A program made the position numbers and the translations under genes. A stretch of 64,000 nucleotides of DNA from JADZEM01 sp046328125 (GTDB lineage Bacteria; Chloroflexota; UBA6077; JACCZL01), in NCBI GenBank assembly GCA_046328125.1, contig JAXLXF010000005.1, positions 270,676 through 334,675 on the forward strand. Reading direction: 5' to 3'. Shown piece after piece: positions 1 to 8,586 of this stretch. Position 1 is the first letter of the stretch; every line of letters starts with the position of its first letter. A model generated the notes under the pieces. That model did no database searches. It was not told the DNA's origin and was given only the letters and a program-made list of their open reading frames with translations.

Positions 1-995
1 ACGAGACCAAGAAGGTGATGGTGACCGGCGGGCTCGGGTTCATCGGGTCGAACCTGGCGAAGCGGCTGGTCGAGCTCGGAGCCGAGGTGCTGCTCGTCGA
101 TTCGATGGTCGCGGAGACTGGCTGCAACCGGTACAACATCGCGCCCATCGAGGAGCGGGTGTCCACGCGGACGGTGGACGTGCGCGATGCGCTGGCGATG
201 GAGCGGCTGGTCGAAAAGCAGGACGTGATCTTCAACCTGGCCGGCCAGGTCAGCCACATCGACAGCATGCACGATCCGTTCACGGACCTGGACATCAACT
301 GCCGGGCGCAGCTGTCGTTGCTGGAATCGTGTCGGCGCTCCAACCCGGGCGTCAAGATCGTGTTTGCGAGCACCCGCCAGATCTACGGCCGGCCGGACTA
401 CCTGCCGGTGGACGAGAAGCACCTGCTCCACCCGACCGACGTCAACGGCATCAACAAGATGGCCGGCGAGTGGTACCACATCCTCTACAACAACGTGTAC
501 GGCCTGCGCGCCTGCTCGTTGCGGCTCACCAACACGTACGGCCCGCGGATGCTGGTCAAGAACAACCGCCAGACGGCGATCGGCTGGTTCATGCGCCAGA
601 TCCTCGACGACGAGGAGGTGCAGTTGTTTGGCGACGGCAGCCAGCTGCGCGACTTCACCTACGTGGACGACGCCTGCGACGCGTTCCTGAAGGCGGGCGC
701 CTCGGACGTCGCCAACGGCCAGGTGTTCAACCTGGGTGGCCCCGAGCCGATCAGCCTGCGTGACCTGCTAGACCTGATGATCGAGGTGGCGGGCCAGGGC
801 AGCTACCGACTCGTGCCGTTCCCAGACGAGAAGAAGGCGATCGACATCGGCAGCGTCTACGCCGACTACAACAAGATCCAGCGGGCGCTCGGCTGGGAGC
901 CGCTGGTGGACCTGCGCGAAGGTCTGGAGCGCTCGATGGCGTTCTACCGCAAGCATCGCCGCGAATACTGGGCCAGTCTGGAGCTCGCTCGATGA
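1..995 (+). CDS. NAD-dependent epimerase/dehydratase (extended SDR), 5' end probably outside window
   Basis: Extended short-chain dehydrogenase that most likely epimerises or dehydrates a nucleotide sugar for a surface polysaccharide. The Rossmann glycine motif GGLGFIG lies at the very N-terminus, and the conserved STRQIYG and RLTNTYGPR blocks and the FGDGSQLRDFTYVDD segment are present. The reading frame stays open to base 3 with codons for ETKK before the first possible start (GTG 15, ATG 18), so the true start may be upstream. The usual YxxxK catalytic motif reads NGINK (Asn144 to Lys148, counting from base 15), so the catalytic Tyr is not in its normal place. The stop overlaps the next start (ATGA), so it is co-translated with a sugar aminotransferase. 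The exact substrate is unknown. Confidence 0.85.
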   Translation, partial: ETKKVMVTGGLGFIGSNLAKRLVELGAEVLLVDSMVAETGCNRYNIAPIEERVSTRTVDVRDALAMERLVEKQDVIFNLAGQVSHIDSMHDPFTDLDINCRAQLSLLESCRRSNPGVKIVFASTRQIYGRPDYLPVDEKHLLHPTDVNGINKMAGEWYHILYNNVYGLRACSLRLTNTYGPRMLVKNNRQTAIGWFMRQILDDEEVQLFGDGSQLRDFTYVDDACDAFLKAGASDVANGQVFNLGGPEPISLRDLLDLMIEVAGQGSYRLVPFPDEKKAIDIGSVYADYNKIQRALGWEPLVDLREGLERSMAFYRKHRREYWASLELAR

Positions 996-2113
996 CCGTG
1001 GACTCGTCCGTGACGCGCATCCCGATCTTCGATCTCAAGGCGCAGTACGCCGTGCTCAGAGAGGAATTGGACGAGGCGGCGCTGCGCGTGATGGCGAGCG
1101 GCTGGTTCGTGCAGGGCCAGGAGCACGCGGCATTCGAGCAGGAGATGGCGGCCTACTCCGAGGCAAAGCACGGGATCGGGGTGGCGAACGGCACGGACGC
1201 GATCCGGATCGGCCTGACGGCGCTCGGGGTCGGCCCCGGCGACGAGGTCATCACGGTCGCCAATGTCGGGATGCCGCCGGTCGTGGCGGTCAAGGAGACC
1301 GGCGCGACGCCAGTCTTCGTGGACGTTGACCGCGCCACCCGTAACATCGACCCGAGCAAGATCGCAGCGGCGATCACGCCCCGCACGAAGGCCGTCCTCG
1401 CGATCCACCTGTACGGCCACCCGATCGACGTGGACGCGATCCTGGACGTCATCAGGCCGCACGGCATCAAGCTGATGGAGGACTGCGCCCAGGCCCACGG
1501 CGCTCGCTACAAGGGCAAGCGCGTCGGCAGCCTCGGCGACGTGGCGGCGTTCAGCTTCTATCCGACCAAGAACCTCGGGGCGTACGGCGACGGCGGCTTC
1601 ATCACCACCAACGACGACGACATTGCCGACCGGGCACGGCTGTTCCGAGGGTACGGCTGGCGGCAGCGCTACCTGAGCGAGTCACACGGGGTGAACTCGC
1701 GGCTGGACGAGCTGCAGGCGGCAATTCTTAGAGTGAAGCTCCGCCACCTGGACGCGGCGAACGAGGAGCGGCGCCGTCGGGCGGCCCTCTACGACGAGGC
1801 GCTGCAGGGCGTCTCCATCCCCGTGACGAGCTCCTGGGCCGAGCCGGTCTACCACCTGTACGTGGTGGAGGCGGACGGCCGCGACGAGCTCCGCGCCGCG
1901 TTGCAGGCGGCCGGCGTCGGCACCGACGTCCACTACCCGTTGCCAAGCCACCTGCAGGCAGCCTGCGCCGACCTCGGGATGGGGGCGGGATCGCTGCCCG
2001 AGACCGAGGGGCTTGCACAGCGGGTGCTCTCGCTGCCGATGTACCCGGAGCTGCCGATCGAGCACGTCGAGCGTGTGGCGGAGATCGTCTCGCGGCTGGC
2101 GAGCGGTCGGTAG
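992..2113 (+). CDS. DegT/DnrJ/EryC1/StrS family sugar aminotransferase
   Basis: PLP-dependent aminotransferase of the DegT/StrS type, 373 residues, which normally transfers an amino group from glutamate to a keto-sugar nucleotide. It shows the family blocks FDLKAQYA near the N-terminus, GVANGTDAIRIGL, EDCAQAHGA and SFYPTKNLGAYGDGG. Lys193 in that last motif is the expected Schiff-base lysine. The LFRGYGWRQRY and SRLDELQAAILRVKL segments are also typical. The start ATG overlaps the stop of the upstream epimerase by the ATGA arrangement. With the epimerase it forms the standard pair for amino-deoxy-sugar synthesis. The sugar cannot be named from sequence alone. Confidence 0.93.
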   Translation: MTVDSSVTRIPIFDLKAQYAVLREELDEAALRVMASGWFVQGQEHAAFEQEMAAYSEAKHGIGVANGTDAIRIGLTALGVGPGDEVITVANVGMPPVVAVKETGATPVFVDVDRATRNIDPSKIAAAITPRTKAVLAIHLYGHPIDVDAILDVIRPHGIKLMEDCAQAHGARYKGKRVGSLGDVAAFSFYPTKNLGAYGDGGFITTNDDDIADRARLFRGYGWRQRYLSESHGVNSRLDELQAAILRVKLRHLDAANEERRRRAALYDEALQGVSIPVTSSWAEPVYHLYVVEADGRDELRAALQAAGVGTDVHYPLPSHLQAACADLGMGAGSLPETEGLAQRVLSLPMYPELPIEHVERVAEIVSRLASGR

Positions 2114-2127
2114 GGTCCGAATCGCCG

Positions 2128-2937
2128 ATGGAGAAAGAGCAGTACGACCTGATGTTCGCTCAGGAGGAGCGGCACTGGTGGTACGTCGGCATGCGGCGGA
2201 TCTCGGCGGCGCTCCTGGAGCGGTACCCACCGCTGGTCGAGGGTCAGGGCTCCGGGAAGCTCGACATTCTGGACGCCGGGTGCGGCTCCGGCGGGATGAC
2301 GCGCTACTTGCAGCGGTTCGGTTGGGTCACCGGCATCGACCTGTCGCCGGAGGCGCTCAGGCTGGCGCGGACGCGCGATCTGCCCAGGCTGGCGCGGTCG
2401 TCGGTCGGAGCGTTGCCGTTCCTGGACGGCAGCTTCGACGTGGTGACCAGCTTCGACGTGCTGTACCACCTGAACGTGGACGACGACCGCGCCGCCCTCG
2501 CCGACATCCACAGGGTGCTGCGGCCGGGTGGGATCGCGCTCATTCGTCTGCCGGCCTTCGACTGGATTCGGGGCGCGCACGACGAGGTGGTGCACACTCG
2601 CCACCGCTACACCCGCGACGAATTGTCGGGAAAGCTGGAGGATGCCGGATTCAGGCTGGAGCACGCGACCTACGCCAACTTTCTGCTCTTTCCGCTGGCG
2701 CCGGTCAAACGGTATCTGGAGATGCGCCAGGGTACCCACGAGGCGACCGACCTCTGGCTGCCGCCCGGCCCCGTTAACCGCCTGCTTGCCGACCTGTTGA
2801 GCCTGGAGGCGTTGGCGGCCCGCGAGATGGGCCTGCCGTGGGGACTGTCGGTATTCGCGGTGGGCCGGCGCGTCCAGCCGTTGCCGGCGGTGAAGGCGCC
2901 AGAGCCGGCAGTCGTCGCGGGCCTGGCCGCGCGCTGA
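2128..2937 (+). CDS. class I SAM-dependent methyltransferase
   Basis: Methyltransferase of the Methyltransf_11 type, 269 residues. Motif I (LDAGCGSGG, Asp49 region) binds S-adenosylmethionine. A second acidic strand (GIDLSPEAL) and the post-motif FDVVTSFDVLYHL followed by VLRPGGIALIRLPAF complete the fold. The C-terminal third (YANFLLFPLAPVKRYLE, and an ending rich in Leu/Ala) resembles methyltransferases found beside glycosyl and lipid-linked sugar genes. It starts 14 bases after the aminotransferase stop and belongs to the same operon, so a sugar or lipid-carrier substrate is likely. That substrate is inference. Confidence 0.88.
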   Translation: MEKEQYDLMFAQEERHWWYVGMRRISAALLERYPPLVEGQGSGKLDILDAGCGSGGMTRYLQRFGWVTGIDLSPEALRLARTRDLPRLARSSVGALPFLDGSFDVVTSFDVLYHLNVDDDRAALADIHRVLRPGGIALIRLPAFDWIRGAHDEVVHTRHRYTRDELSGKLEDAGFRLEHATYANFLLFPLAPVKRYLEMRQGTHEATDLWLPPGPVNRLLADLLSLEALAAREMGLPWGLSVFAVGRRVQPLPAVKAPEPAVVAGLAAR

Positions 2938-2944
2938 GACGATC

Positions 2945-5902
2945 GTGACGGCGAACGCCGCTCGCTGGGAGCGCGGCGATCTTCGCCGCTCCGGTGCCGA
3001 CGAAACGGCCAGGGCGGCTGTCCTCCCAGGTGTGCTCCGCGAAGGCTGGCCGTTCCTGGTCGTCGTAGTGTGCGCGCTGATCCTGTTCCGCGACGACCTG
3101 TTTCTCGGCCGGATCGCCTACGAGCGGGACACCGAGCTGTTCTACCTGCCGCTGCTACGCTGGTACCTCGAACAGATCCAGAGCGGACACCTGCCCTTGT
3201 GGACGCCGCTCATCTTCGGCGGCTACCCGCTGTTCGCGGACGGCGAGCTCGGGATGCTCTACCCGCTGAACGTGCTCCAGGCGCTGGTGACCGGCCCGGA
3301 GACGTTCCTCCAGGTGTCCCGGGCGATTCACTTGATCCTGGCCGGCAGCTTGATGGTGGCGTTCCTGCGGGTGCTGGAGGTGGGCCGGGTCGGGGCGCTG
3401 GTCGGCGGGCTGGTGTTCGCGTTCGGCAGTTTCATGGTGGCCCAGATCCAGCACGAGAACGTGATCCGGAGCGCGGTCTGGCTGCCGCTGGTGCTGCTCT
3501 GCGCCGAGCGGGCACTGCGGACGACCGGCTGGCGGCGGCAGCAGTGGCTGGTGGCCGGCGGGCTGGCGCTGGCGCTGGCGGCGCTCGGCGTCCACATCCA
3601 GCCGGTGTTCATGACCCTGGTCACGCTCGGGCTGTACGCGCTGTACCGAGTGGTCGTCGGGCCGGTGGCCGGGCGAGGCTGGGAGCGCCCGCTGCTGCTG
3701 GTCTGGGCGCCTGTGCTGATCGTCGGGCTGGGGCTGGGGATCGCGGCGGCGCAGTGGCTGCCGCTGTTCGAGCTGGGGCGGATGTCGTACCGTGGCCCGG
3801 GCCTGGGCTACGACCTGGCGACGACCTGGCCGTTGCGCTGGCAGAACCTCCCGACCGTTATCCTGCCCTACCTGTTTCGCCTGCCGGACGGACGCTGGAT
3901 CACGCTCTGGCAGCAGTGGGAGACGTATCTGTACGTCGGGATACTGCCGCTCGGGCTGGCGATTGTCGGGGGGCTCCAGCGACGGCGGATCGTGCCGTTC
4001 TTCGTCCTGCTGGCCGTCTTCGGGCTGCTGGTCGGGCTGGCCGAGCAGAGCCCGGTCAACATCCACCGGCTGCTCTGGACGCTGCCGGGCTTCTCCTCGT
4101 TGCGAGCGCCGGGCCGGTACGCTTACCTGATCGTGTTCGCGGTGGGGGCGCTGGCGGCGTTCGGGCTGGACCGGCTGGTGGGGCTGGTCCGACGAGAGCG
4201 CCGCTCCTGGGACGTCCTGCTGGGTGGGCTCCTGGCCGGCGGATTCTCCGTCGTCTCGATCTACCTGATCGTCGGGCTGAGGGCGCGGCTGCTGGCCGAT
4301 CCGGTCCGCTGGAAGATGCTGATCGACGACTTCTACGTCAACACCCGCCACGAGCACGAGTGGCTGACCGGCCAACTGGTCTACCAGCAGCTGGTGGACG
4401 GCCTGGACCTGGGCAATCCGAAGACGCTGCTCAGCGTGGTGTTACTCGTCGTCTCGCCGCTGCTGATCCTGGCCTGGGCGCTCTGGCCGCGCCCGCGTGC
4501 TGCCTGGGCGGTGCTGGCGGTCGGACTGGTGGCCGGCGACCTGCTGGCGTTCGGCTACGACTACCACCCGCGCGAGACGACGACGGCGCTGCTGACGCCC
4601 GCTCCGGTCACCCAGTTCCTCTCGTCGTTGGGGCCGAACGCGCGCGTGTACGCCGACTCCTCGCTCAAGCTGCTGGAGCCGAATCGGCTGCTCTACGGCG
4701 ACGTGCCGACCATCGCGGGCTACAGCTCGCTCGGCAGTCAGCGCCATTTCGAGTACTGGTCGTCGGTAGACAGCCAGGAGGACGCGCTGCTCGACCTGTG
4801 GGGTGTGCGGCAGCTGGTGCTGGCCGATCCGCCGCGCGACGTGGTGATCGCCGATGGGACGGCGTACCGCCCGTACAAGCCGCTGTTCGGCGGGGCGTCG
4901 TTCAATCGGACGGGAACGGCTACGTTCTCGCTCGAGCCGTTCCGGACGGTCGAGCTGCGGGTGCTCTCGACGCTCTCGGACGGCGTCCAGGTCGAACAAG
5001 ACACGCCGGTCGCCGAGATCGCTCTCGTCGGCGCGGACGGCACGCGCCGCACGGTCCGGCTGTTGGCTGGCGTCCACACCGCCGAGAACGCCTACGACCG
5101 GCGCGACGTGCAGCCCCACCTGCGGCAGGCCAGACCGCCGGTGGCCGGGACGATCCCGGACATGGACCCGTCTGGCCAACCGGCTCTGACCAACGTCTAC
5201 CTCGGGACGTTCCAGGTCGATCCGCTGGACGTGGTAAGCGTCGAGGTGCGGCAGCTGTACCCGACCGGCCAGACGCGGGTGTTCGGGATCGGGCTGGTGG
5301 ACGCGAACGGCAAGGTCCGCTCGATCTTCGGCATCGACCGGGCGAAGCTCCAGGAGGTCTGGAAGCAAGATGGCATCGGCGTCTTCGAGAACCGGCGGGC
5401 GTTCCCGCGCGCCTACGTGGTGCCCGAGGGCGTGCGCCGGACCCGGACCGACGAGTCGGCGATGGTGCGGCTGGCGGCGCGACCGTTCGACGCCGCGCGA
5501 CAGGTGATCCTGGAAGACGGGCCGTTCGAGGGGCTGCCGCTGGTCAGGCCGCGCCTGGGTCAGCCATTGGACCCGCGCGCGATCCCACCGGCTGCGAGGG
5601 TCACGGACGTCTCGTCTGACGCGGTGCGGGTGCAGACGCCCGACGGCCCCGGCGGCTTCCTGGTGCTGACTGACCTCTACCACCGAGGCTGGCGCGCTCG
5701 GGTGGACGGCCAGCCGGCGCCGGTCTACCTCGCGAACTTCTTGTTCCGAGCGGTCTACCTGCCGCCGGGGCCACACACGGTGGACTTCACCTTCGAGCCG
5801 CTGTCGCTGAAGGTGGGGCTGGCGGTCAGCGTGGCGGCGCTGCTGTTCGCGCTGATGGTCGGCGGCGTGTTGCCGATGCTGGCCCGTCGCGCGCGCAGGT
5901 AG
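2945..5902 (+). CDS. YfhO family large membrane protein
   Basis: A 985-residue integral membrane protein starting at GTG 2945, seven bases after the methyltransferase stop. The N-terminal half carries roughly a dozen hydrophobic segments beginning around residue 30 (PFLVVVVCALILF). A large soluble C-terminal region follows, with one last transmembrane helix close to the end. The signature close to the C-terminus (HRGWRARVDGQPAPVY, then YLPPGPHTVDFTFEP) is the hallmark of YfhO proteins. Members are GT-C-like and linked to glycosylation of teichoic or lipid-linked sugars. Position at the end of a nucleotide-sugar operon supports a role in exported glycan modification. The acceptor is unknown. 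Confidence 0.85.
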   Translation: MTANAARWERGDLRRSGADETARAAVLPGVLREGWPFLVVVVCALILFRDDLFLGRIAYERDTELFYLPLLRWYLEQIQSGHLPLWTPLIFGGYPLFADGELGMLYPLNVLQALVTGPETFLQVSRAIHLILAGSLMVAFLRVLEVGRVGALVGGLVFAFGSFMVAQIQHENVIRSAVWLPLVLLCAERALRTTGWRRQQWLVAGGLALALAALGVHIQPVFMTLVTLGLYALYRVVVGPVAGRGWERPLLLVWAPVLIVGLGLGIAAAQWLPLFELGRMSYRGPGLGYDLATTWPLRWQNLPTVILPYLFRLPDGRWITLWQQWETYLYVGILPLGLAIVGGLQRRRIVPFFVLLAVFGLLVGLAEQSPVNIHRLLWTLPGFSSLRAPGRYAYLIVFAVGALAAFGLDRLVGLVRRERRSWDVLLGGLLAGGFSVVSIYLIVGLRARLLADPVRWKMLIDDFYVNTRHEHEWLTGQLVYQQLVDGLDLGNPKTLLSVVLLVVSPLLILAWALWPRPRAAWAVLAVGLVAGDLLAFGYDYHPRETTTALLTPAPVTQFLSSLGPNARVYADSSLKLLEPNRLLYGDVPTIAGYSSLGSQRHFEYWSSVDSQEDALLDLWGVRQLVLADPPRDVVIADGTAYRPYKPLFGGASFNRTGTATFSLEPFRTVELRVLSTLSDGVQVEQDTPVAEIALVGADGTRRTVRLLAGVHTAENAYDRRDVQPHLRQARPPVAGTIPDMDPSGQPALTNVYLGTFQVDPLDVVSVEVRQLYPTGQTRVFGIGLVDANGKVRSIFGIDRAKLQEVWKQDGIGVFENRRAFPRAYVVPEGVRRTRTDESAMVRLAARPFDAARQVILEDGPFEGLPLVRPRLGQPLDPRAIPPAARVTDVSSDAVRVQTPDGPGGFLVLTDLYHRGWRARVDGQPAPVYLANFLFRAVYLPPGPHTVDFTFEPLSLKVGLAVSVAALLFALMVGGVLPMLARRARR

Positions 5903-5975
5903 ACGCTCGCTTCGACTCGCTGCGACCGTCGCGGACGGCTCGCGCGACCGACTGACGATGCGTGCGCGCGAGAGA

Positions 5976-6005
5976 GGCCGCTCGCCTGAGCTCTTGCGAG
6001 CGGCC
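5976..6005. terminator. hairpin between convergent genes
   Basis: Perfect 10-bp inverted repeat GGCCGCTCGC / GCGAGCGGCC with a 10-base loop, placed between the YfhO gene and the oppositely oriented small secreted-protein gene. There is no clear T-run on either side, so intrinsic termination is plausible but unproven. Confidence 0.4.
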
Positions 6006-6056
6006 CCTATTGCACTCAGCGACTGCCCTCACCGACCTTGTAGATGCGAGGCGCGA

Positions 6057-6398
6057 TCAGCGGGACCAGAACGGTCGGAACGGACCCGGCGCCCACGGGA
6101 AGCGCCACGGCCCGCGCTGCGGCTCCCACCTGCGTGGCTCAGGGCGCCACGGTGGTGGCCCTGGGCGGTCGTTGTCGTTCCGGTTCCAGTGCCGGTCGCC
6201 GTGATCGCGGTCTTCGTTGTCGTTGCCATCGCGCCACATGGCAGCGCCGTCAACCTGGGTCACGATGGCGGCACCGCTGGACGGCGCGGCATTGGCCGTC
6301 GAGACGTCGCCCGTCGTGCCGAAGAGCTGATGCAGCGCCGGACCGCCCACGATGATGGCGATCAGCGCCGCGGCGATGATGGAACGTGTGCGCAACAT
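6057..6398 (-). CDS. small secreted Trp/Pro/Arg-rich protein
   Basis: A 113-residue protein with an N-terminal signal peptide: RTRS, then a hydrophobic stretch IIAAALIAIIVGG, with a likely cleavage site near TANAA at about residue 38. The mature part has an acidic/Asn-rich middle (DGNDNEDRDHGDRHW) and a Pro-Trp-Arg-rich tail (PPPWRPEPRRWEPQ). No known domain is recognised. The start at 6398 is preceded by an AAGGGGG ribosome-binding site about eight bases upstream. Secretion is predicted; function is unknown. The biased composition means homology would be hard to trace. Confidence 0.6.
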   Translation of the reverse strand: MLRTRSIIAAALIAIIVGGPALHQLFGTTGDVSTANAAPSSGAAIVTQVDGAAMWRDGNDNEDRDHGDRHWNRNDNDRPGPPPWRPEPRRWEPQRGPWRFPWAPGPFRPFWSR

Positions 6399-6644
6399 AG
6401 CTGCACCCCCTTCGAGCTCAAAGTTCGAAGCGTCGGGTGATGCGAGAGGGTGTCGCTCACGCGCCCAAGGTGCCCTCCAGGACGTCGGTCCTGCCTCGTG
6501 CCTCGTGGTCCGGACGTGCTCGCTACCTCACTGCGTGCTGCCGGACAGCCTCGTGGATCACTTGCCACTTCTCCACTCTAAGCGTCCTACGACGTGCTTG
6601 CCGGACGCGTTTCCAAACGTGAACCGTGAGTAACGATTGTCGGA

Positions 6645-6671
6645 GTGACATCAGGGCCGTTCGGGTACTAT
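6645..6671 (+). promoter_or_regulatory. promoter for the MFS gene, nearly leaderless
   Basis: GTGACA (6645-6650) and TACTAT (6666-6671) with a 15-base spacer. The expected transcription start is about three bases before ATG 6681. The promoter occupies the sequence of the longer frame's GTG start at 6645, which argues that translation starts at 6681 on a near-leaderless transcript. Confidence 0.5.
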
Positions 6672-6680
6672 CTCCCCGGC

Positions 6681-7886
6681 ATGCTTGCAGTGAAACGTGA
6701 CGCGCCGAGGTGGCGCCGCGACGGTCGATTCGTGCTGACGTCGCTGATGGTGGCGATGTACCTCGGGAACGTCAGCGCCATCGCCATGACGCCGTTTCTC
6801 CTCGACATCGGCCGCGAGCTGGAGGCCGATCTCGGGGCGATGGGCGTGCTGCTGTCGGTCGGGAGCATCACCTGGGCGGTCGTCTCGATCTTCGCGGGCG
6901 TGGTCTCTGACCGCTTCGGACGGCGACCGGTCTTACTGGCCGGGCTGGTGGGGCTCGCACTAGCGCCGCTCGGGCTGGCCGCCACCTCGGTGTACTGGCT
7001 GGCGATCGTCGCGCGATTCCTGGGAGGGTTCGGCGGCGGCTCGTTCATGGGCACGGCGTTCGCCACTGCCGCCGACGCCGTGCCGGCCTCAGAGCGGGGT
7101 CGCGCGCTGGGCTGGCTGATCACCGGCCAGTCATTGGCGCTGGTGATCGGCGTGCCGATGGTGGCGTACGTGGCGTCGTTCATCGGCTGGCGCGGCTCGC
7201 TGGCGATCCAGGGTGTGGCGATCGTCGTCGCGGCGGTCCTGGTCTGGCTGGCGGTGCCAGGCCAGTCGAGCGCGAAGAAGGCCGAGGCCGGGCCGCCGGT
7301 CAACCCGCTCACCCTGCTGACACCGCGCGTGCTGGCCCTCCTGAGCGCCAACACGATGGAGCGGGTCTGCTACGGCGGCGTCGCGGTCTTCCTCGCGACG
7401 TATCTCGTGACGACCTACGGCGTGTCGCTGGAGCTGCTGGCGGTGGGGCTGGGGGTGGTGGCGCTCGGCAACCTGTTTGGGAACGTGGTGGGCGGCGAGC
7501 TCAGCGACCGGCTGCCGTCGCGGACCGCGCTGGCGGCGCTGTCGCTGCTCGGGACCGGCGCGCTCGCGCTGCCGCTGCTGCTCTGGCAGCCGGGCCTCTG
7601 GCCGTCGGTCGCGCTCGGGTTCGTCTACATGGTGGTCAACGCGGTCGGGCGGCCGACGCTGGTGGCCTCGGTCAGCGAAGTCTCGGACGAGGCACGCGGC
7701 GCGATGCTCGGGGCCAACATGACGTTTGCGAGCTTCGGCTGGCTGGGCGCGCAGGCGCTTGGCGGCTGGCTGATCGGGACGATGGGCTTCCCGGTCTTCG
7801 GCCTGTTGACGGCCTCTGCCGGGGTCGTCGGCGCCATCCTGACGGTGGTGGCGGGCATCCCGAGGCGGGCCACGAGCGGTGAATAG
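6681..7886 (+). CDS. major facilitator superfamily transporter
   Basis: A 401-residue polytopic membrane protein with about 12 hydrophobic helices. The MFS signature between helices 2 and 3 is visible as GVVSDRFGRRPVLLAG, and a second copy of this loop (GELSDRLPSRTALAA) marks the second half. It is probably a drug or metabolite exporter of the DHA1 type, but the substrate cannot be told. The frame extends upstream to GTG 6645, but a promoter-like pair covers that region, so ATG 6681 (MLAVKRDAPRW) is preferred. It is monocistronic. Confidence 0.85.
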   Translation: MLAVKRDAPRWRRDGRFVLTSLMVAMYLGNVSAIAMTPFLLDIGRELEADLGAMGVLLSVGSITWAVVSIFAGVVSDRFGRRPVLLAGLVGLALAPLGLAATSVYWLAIVARFLGGFGGGSFMGTAFATAADAVPASERGRALGWLITGQSLALVIGVPMVAYVASFIGWRGSLAIQGVAIVVAAVLVWLAVPGQSSAKKAEAGPPVNPLTLLTPRVLALLSANTMERVCYGGVAVFLATYLVTTYGVSLELLAVGLGVVALGNLFGNVVGGELSDRLPSRTALAALSLLGTGALALPLLLWQPGLWPSVALGFVYMVVNAVGRPTLVASVSEVSDEARGAMLGANMTFASFGWLGAQALGGWLIGTMGFPVFGLLTASAGVVGAILTVVAGIPRRATSGE

Positions 7887-7988
7887 AGTGCCGTCATCAC
7901 AGATCGTGGTTACAATCGACCGATTGACACGCCAATGTGGCGACCGACTCGCGACGTCGCCGCACTATCAGCTCATGGGGAGTGAACC

Positions 7989-8087
7989 GTGAACAAGCGG
8001 AAGAAGGTCGCCTGGCGGAAGCATCGGGCGAAGGCGAAGAAGCTGGAAGAGAAGCGTCGGGTGTCCACCATCGCGCGGCGGCGGTGA
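7989..8087 (+). CDS. 32-residue basic protein, bS22 / AURKAIP1-COX24-like
   Basis: A very small gene that starts at GTG 7989, six bases after a GGGGAG ribosome-binding site (7977-7982), and encodes 32 residues, about half of them Lys or Arg. The core pattern NKRKKVAWRKHRAKAKKLEEKRR matches the KKRRKRMxKKKHRKLLRKTRVQRR pattern remembered for actinobacterial bS22 and the mitochondrial AURKAIP1/COX24 domain. bS22 is a small-subunit ribosomal protein near the decoding centre. Its stop TGA overlaps the next gene's GTG (GTGA), so the two are translationally coupled. A TACAAT -10-like box lies at 7911-7916. The family call is from recalled patterns only. Confidence 0.65.
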   Translation: MNKRKKVAWRKHRAKAKKLEEKRRVSTIARRR

Positions 8088-8491
8088 GCGGCTCGTCGTC
8101 TGAATCGGCGCCGGCTCTGCTGCTGGCGCTCGTGGACGACCTGTTCGTGAGGTCGCGGATCGACGCAGCGGCTGGCGTGGCGGATGTCGAAGTCCGCTAC
8201 GTCGCGTCCGCTCAGGAGGTCGCCGCCGCAGTGGCAGAGCGGCCGGCCAGGGCGCTGCTCGTCGGGATGGCGGCCACCCGCCGGCCGTGGGCAGACGTTG
8301 TCCGTCAGGTCCGCGCCGATCCAGCGACGGCGCGACTGTACGTGCTCGCGTTCGGGCCGCACATGAACCTGGACTTGCGGGCGCAGGCGCTCGACGCAGG
8401 GGTGGACCGGGTGGTCGCCAACTCGGCGTTCACCCGGCTCCTCCCGACGCTCCTGGTGACGCCCTCGGCGCCGGTGCCGGAGGACGAGTAG
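8084..8491 (+). CDS. degenerate CheY-like receiver-domain protein
   Basis: A 135-residue protein beginning at GTG 8084, overlapping the stop of the basic mini-protein by GTGA. The order of strands and helices (LLLALVDDLFVRSRI, VEVRYVASAQEVA, RALLVGM, RLYVLAFGP, ALDAGVDRVVANSAF) follows a response-regulator receiver domain. The phospho-acceptor Asp at the end of strand 3 is replaced (LLVGMAA), and the conserved Lys after strand 5 is absent. No output domain follows. It is therefore probably a phosphorylation-independent protein-protein interaction module. A longer frame opens at 7937 but would overlap the mini-gene completely, so the shorter start is chosen. Confidence 0.6.
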   Translation: MSGSSSESAPALLLALVDDLFVRSRIDAAAGVADVEVRYVASAQEVAAAVAERPARALLVGMAATRRPWADVVRQVRADPATARLYVLAFGPHMNLDLRAQALDAGVDRVVANSAFTRLLPTLLVTPSAPVPEDE

Positions 8492-8586
8492 CCGCCGAGC
8501 CTTCAGGGCGGGACCATCGGACCGGAGAACGGCTGATCCTGCCTCAGGGTCGGGCGCGGGATCGAAGCCAACTCAGGGGGAGAAAC

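Noticed and set aside
4442..5776. Long open frame (444 codons) on the minus strand within the YfhO gene
   Set aside because: High GC leaves antisense frames open; the product is Arg/Pro/His-rich with no domain and the plus-strand gene is clearly real.
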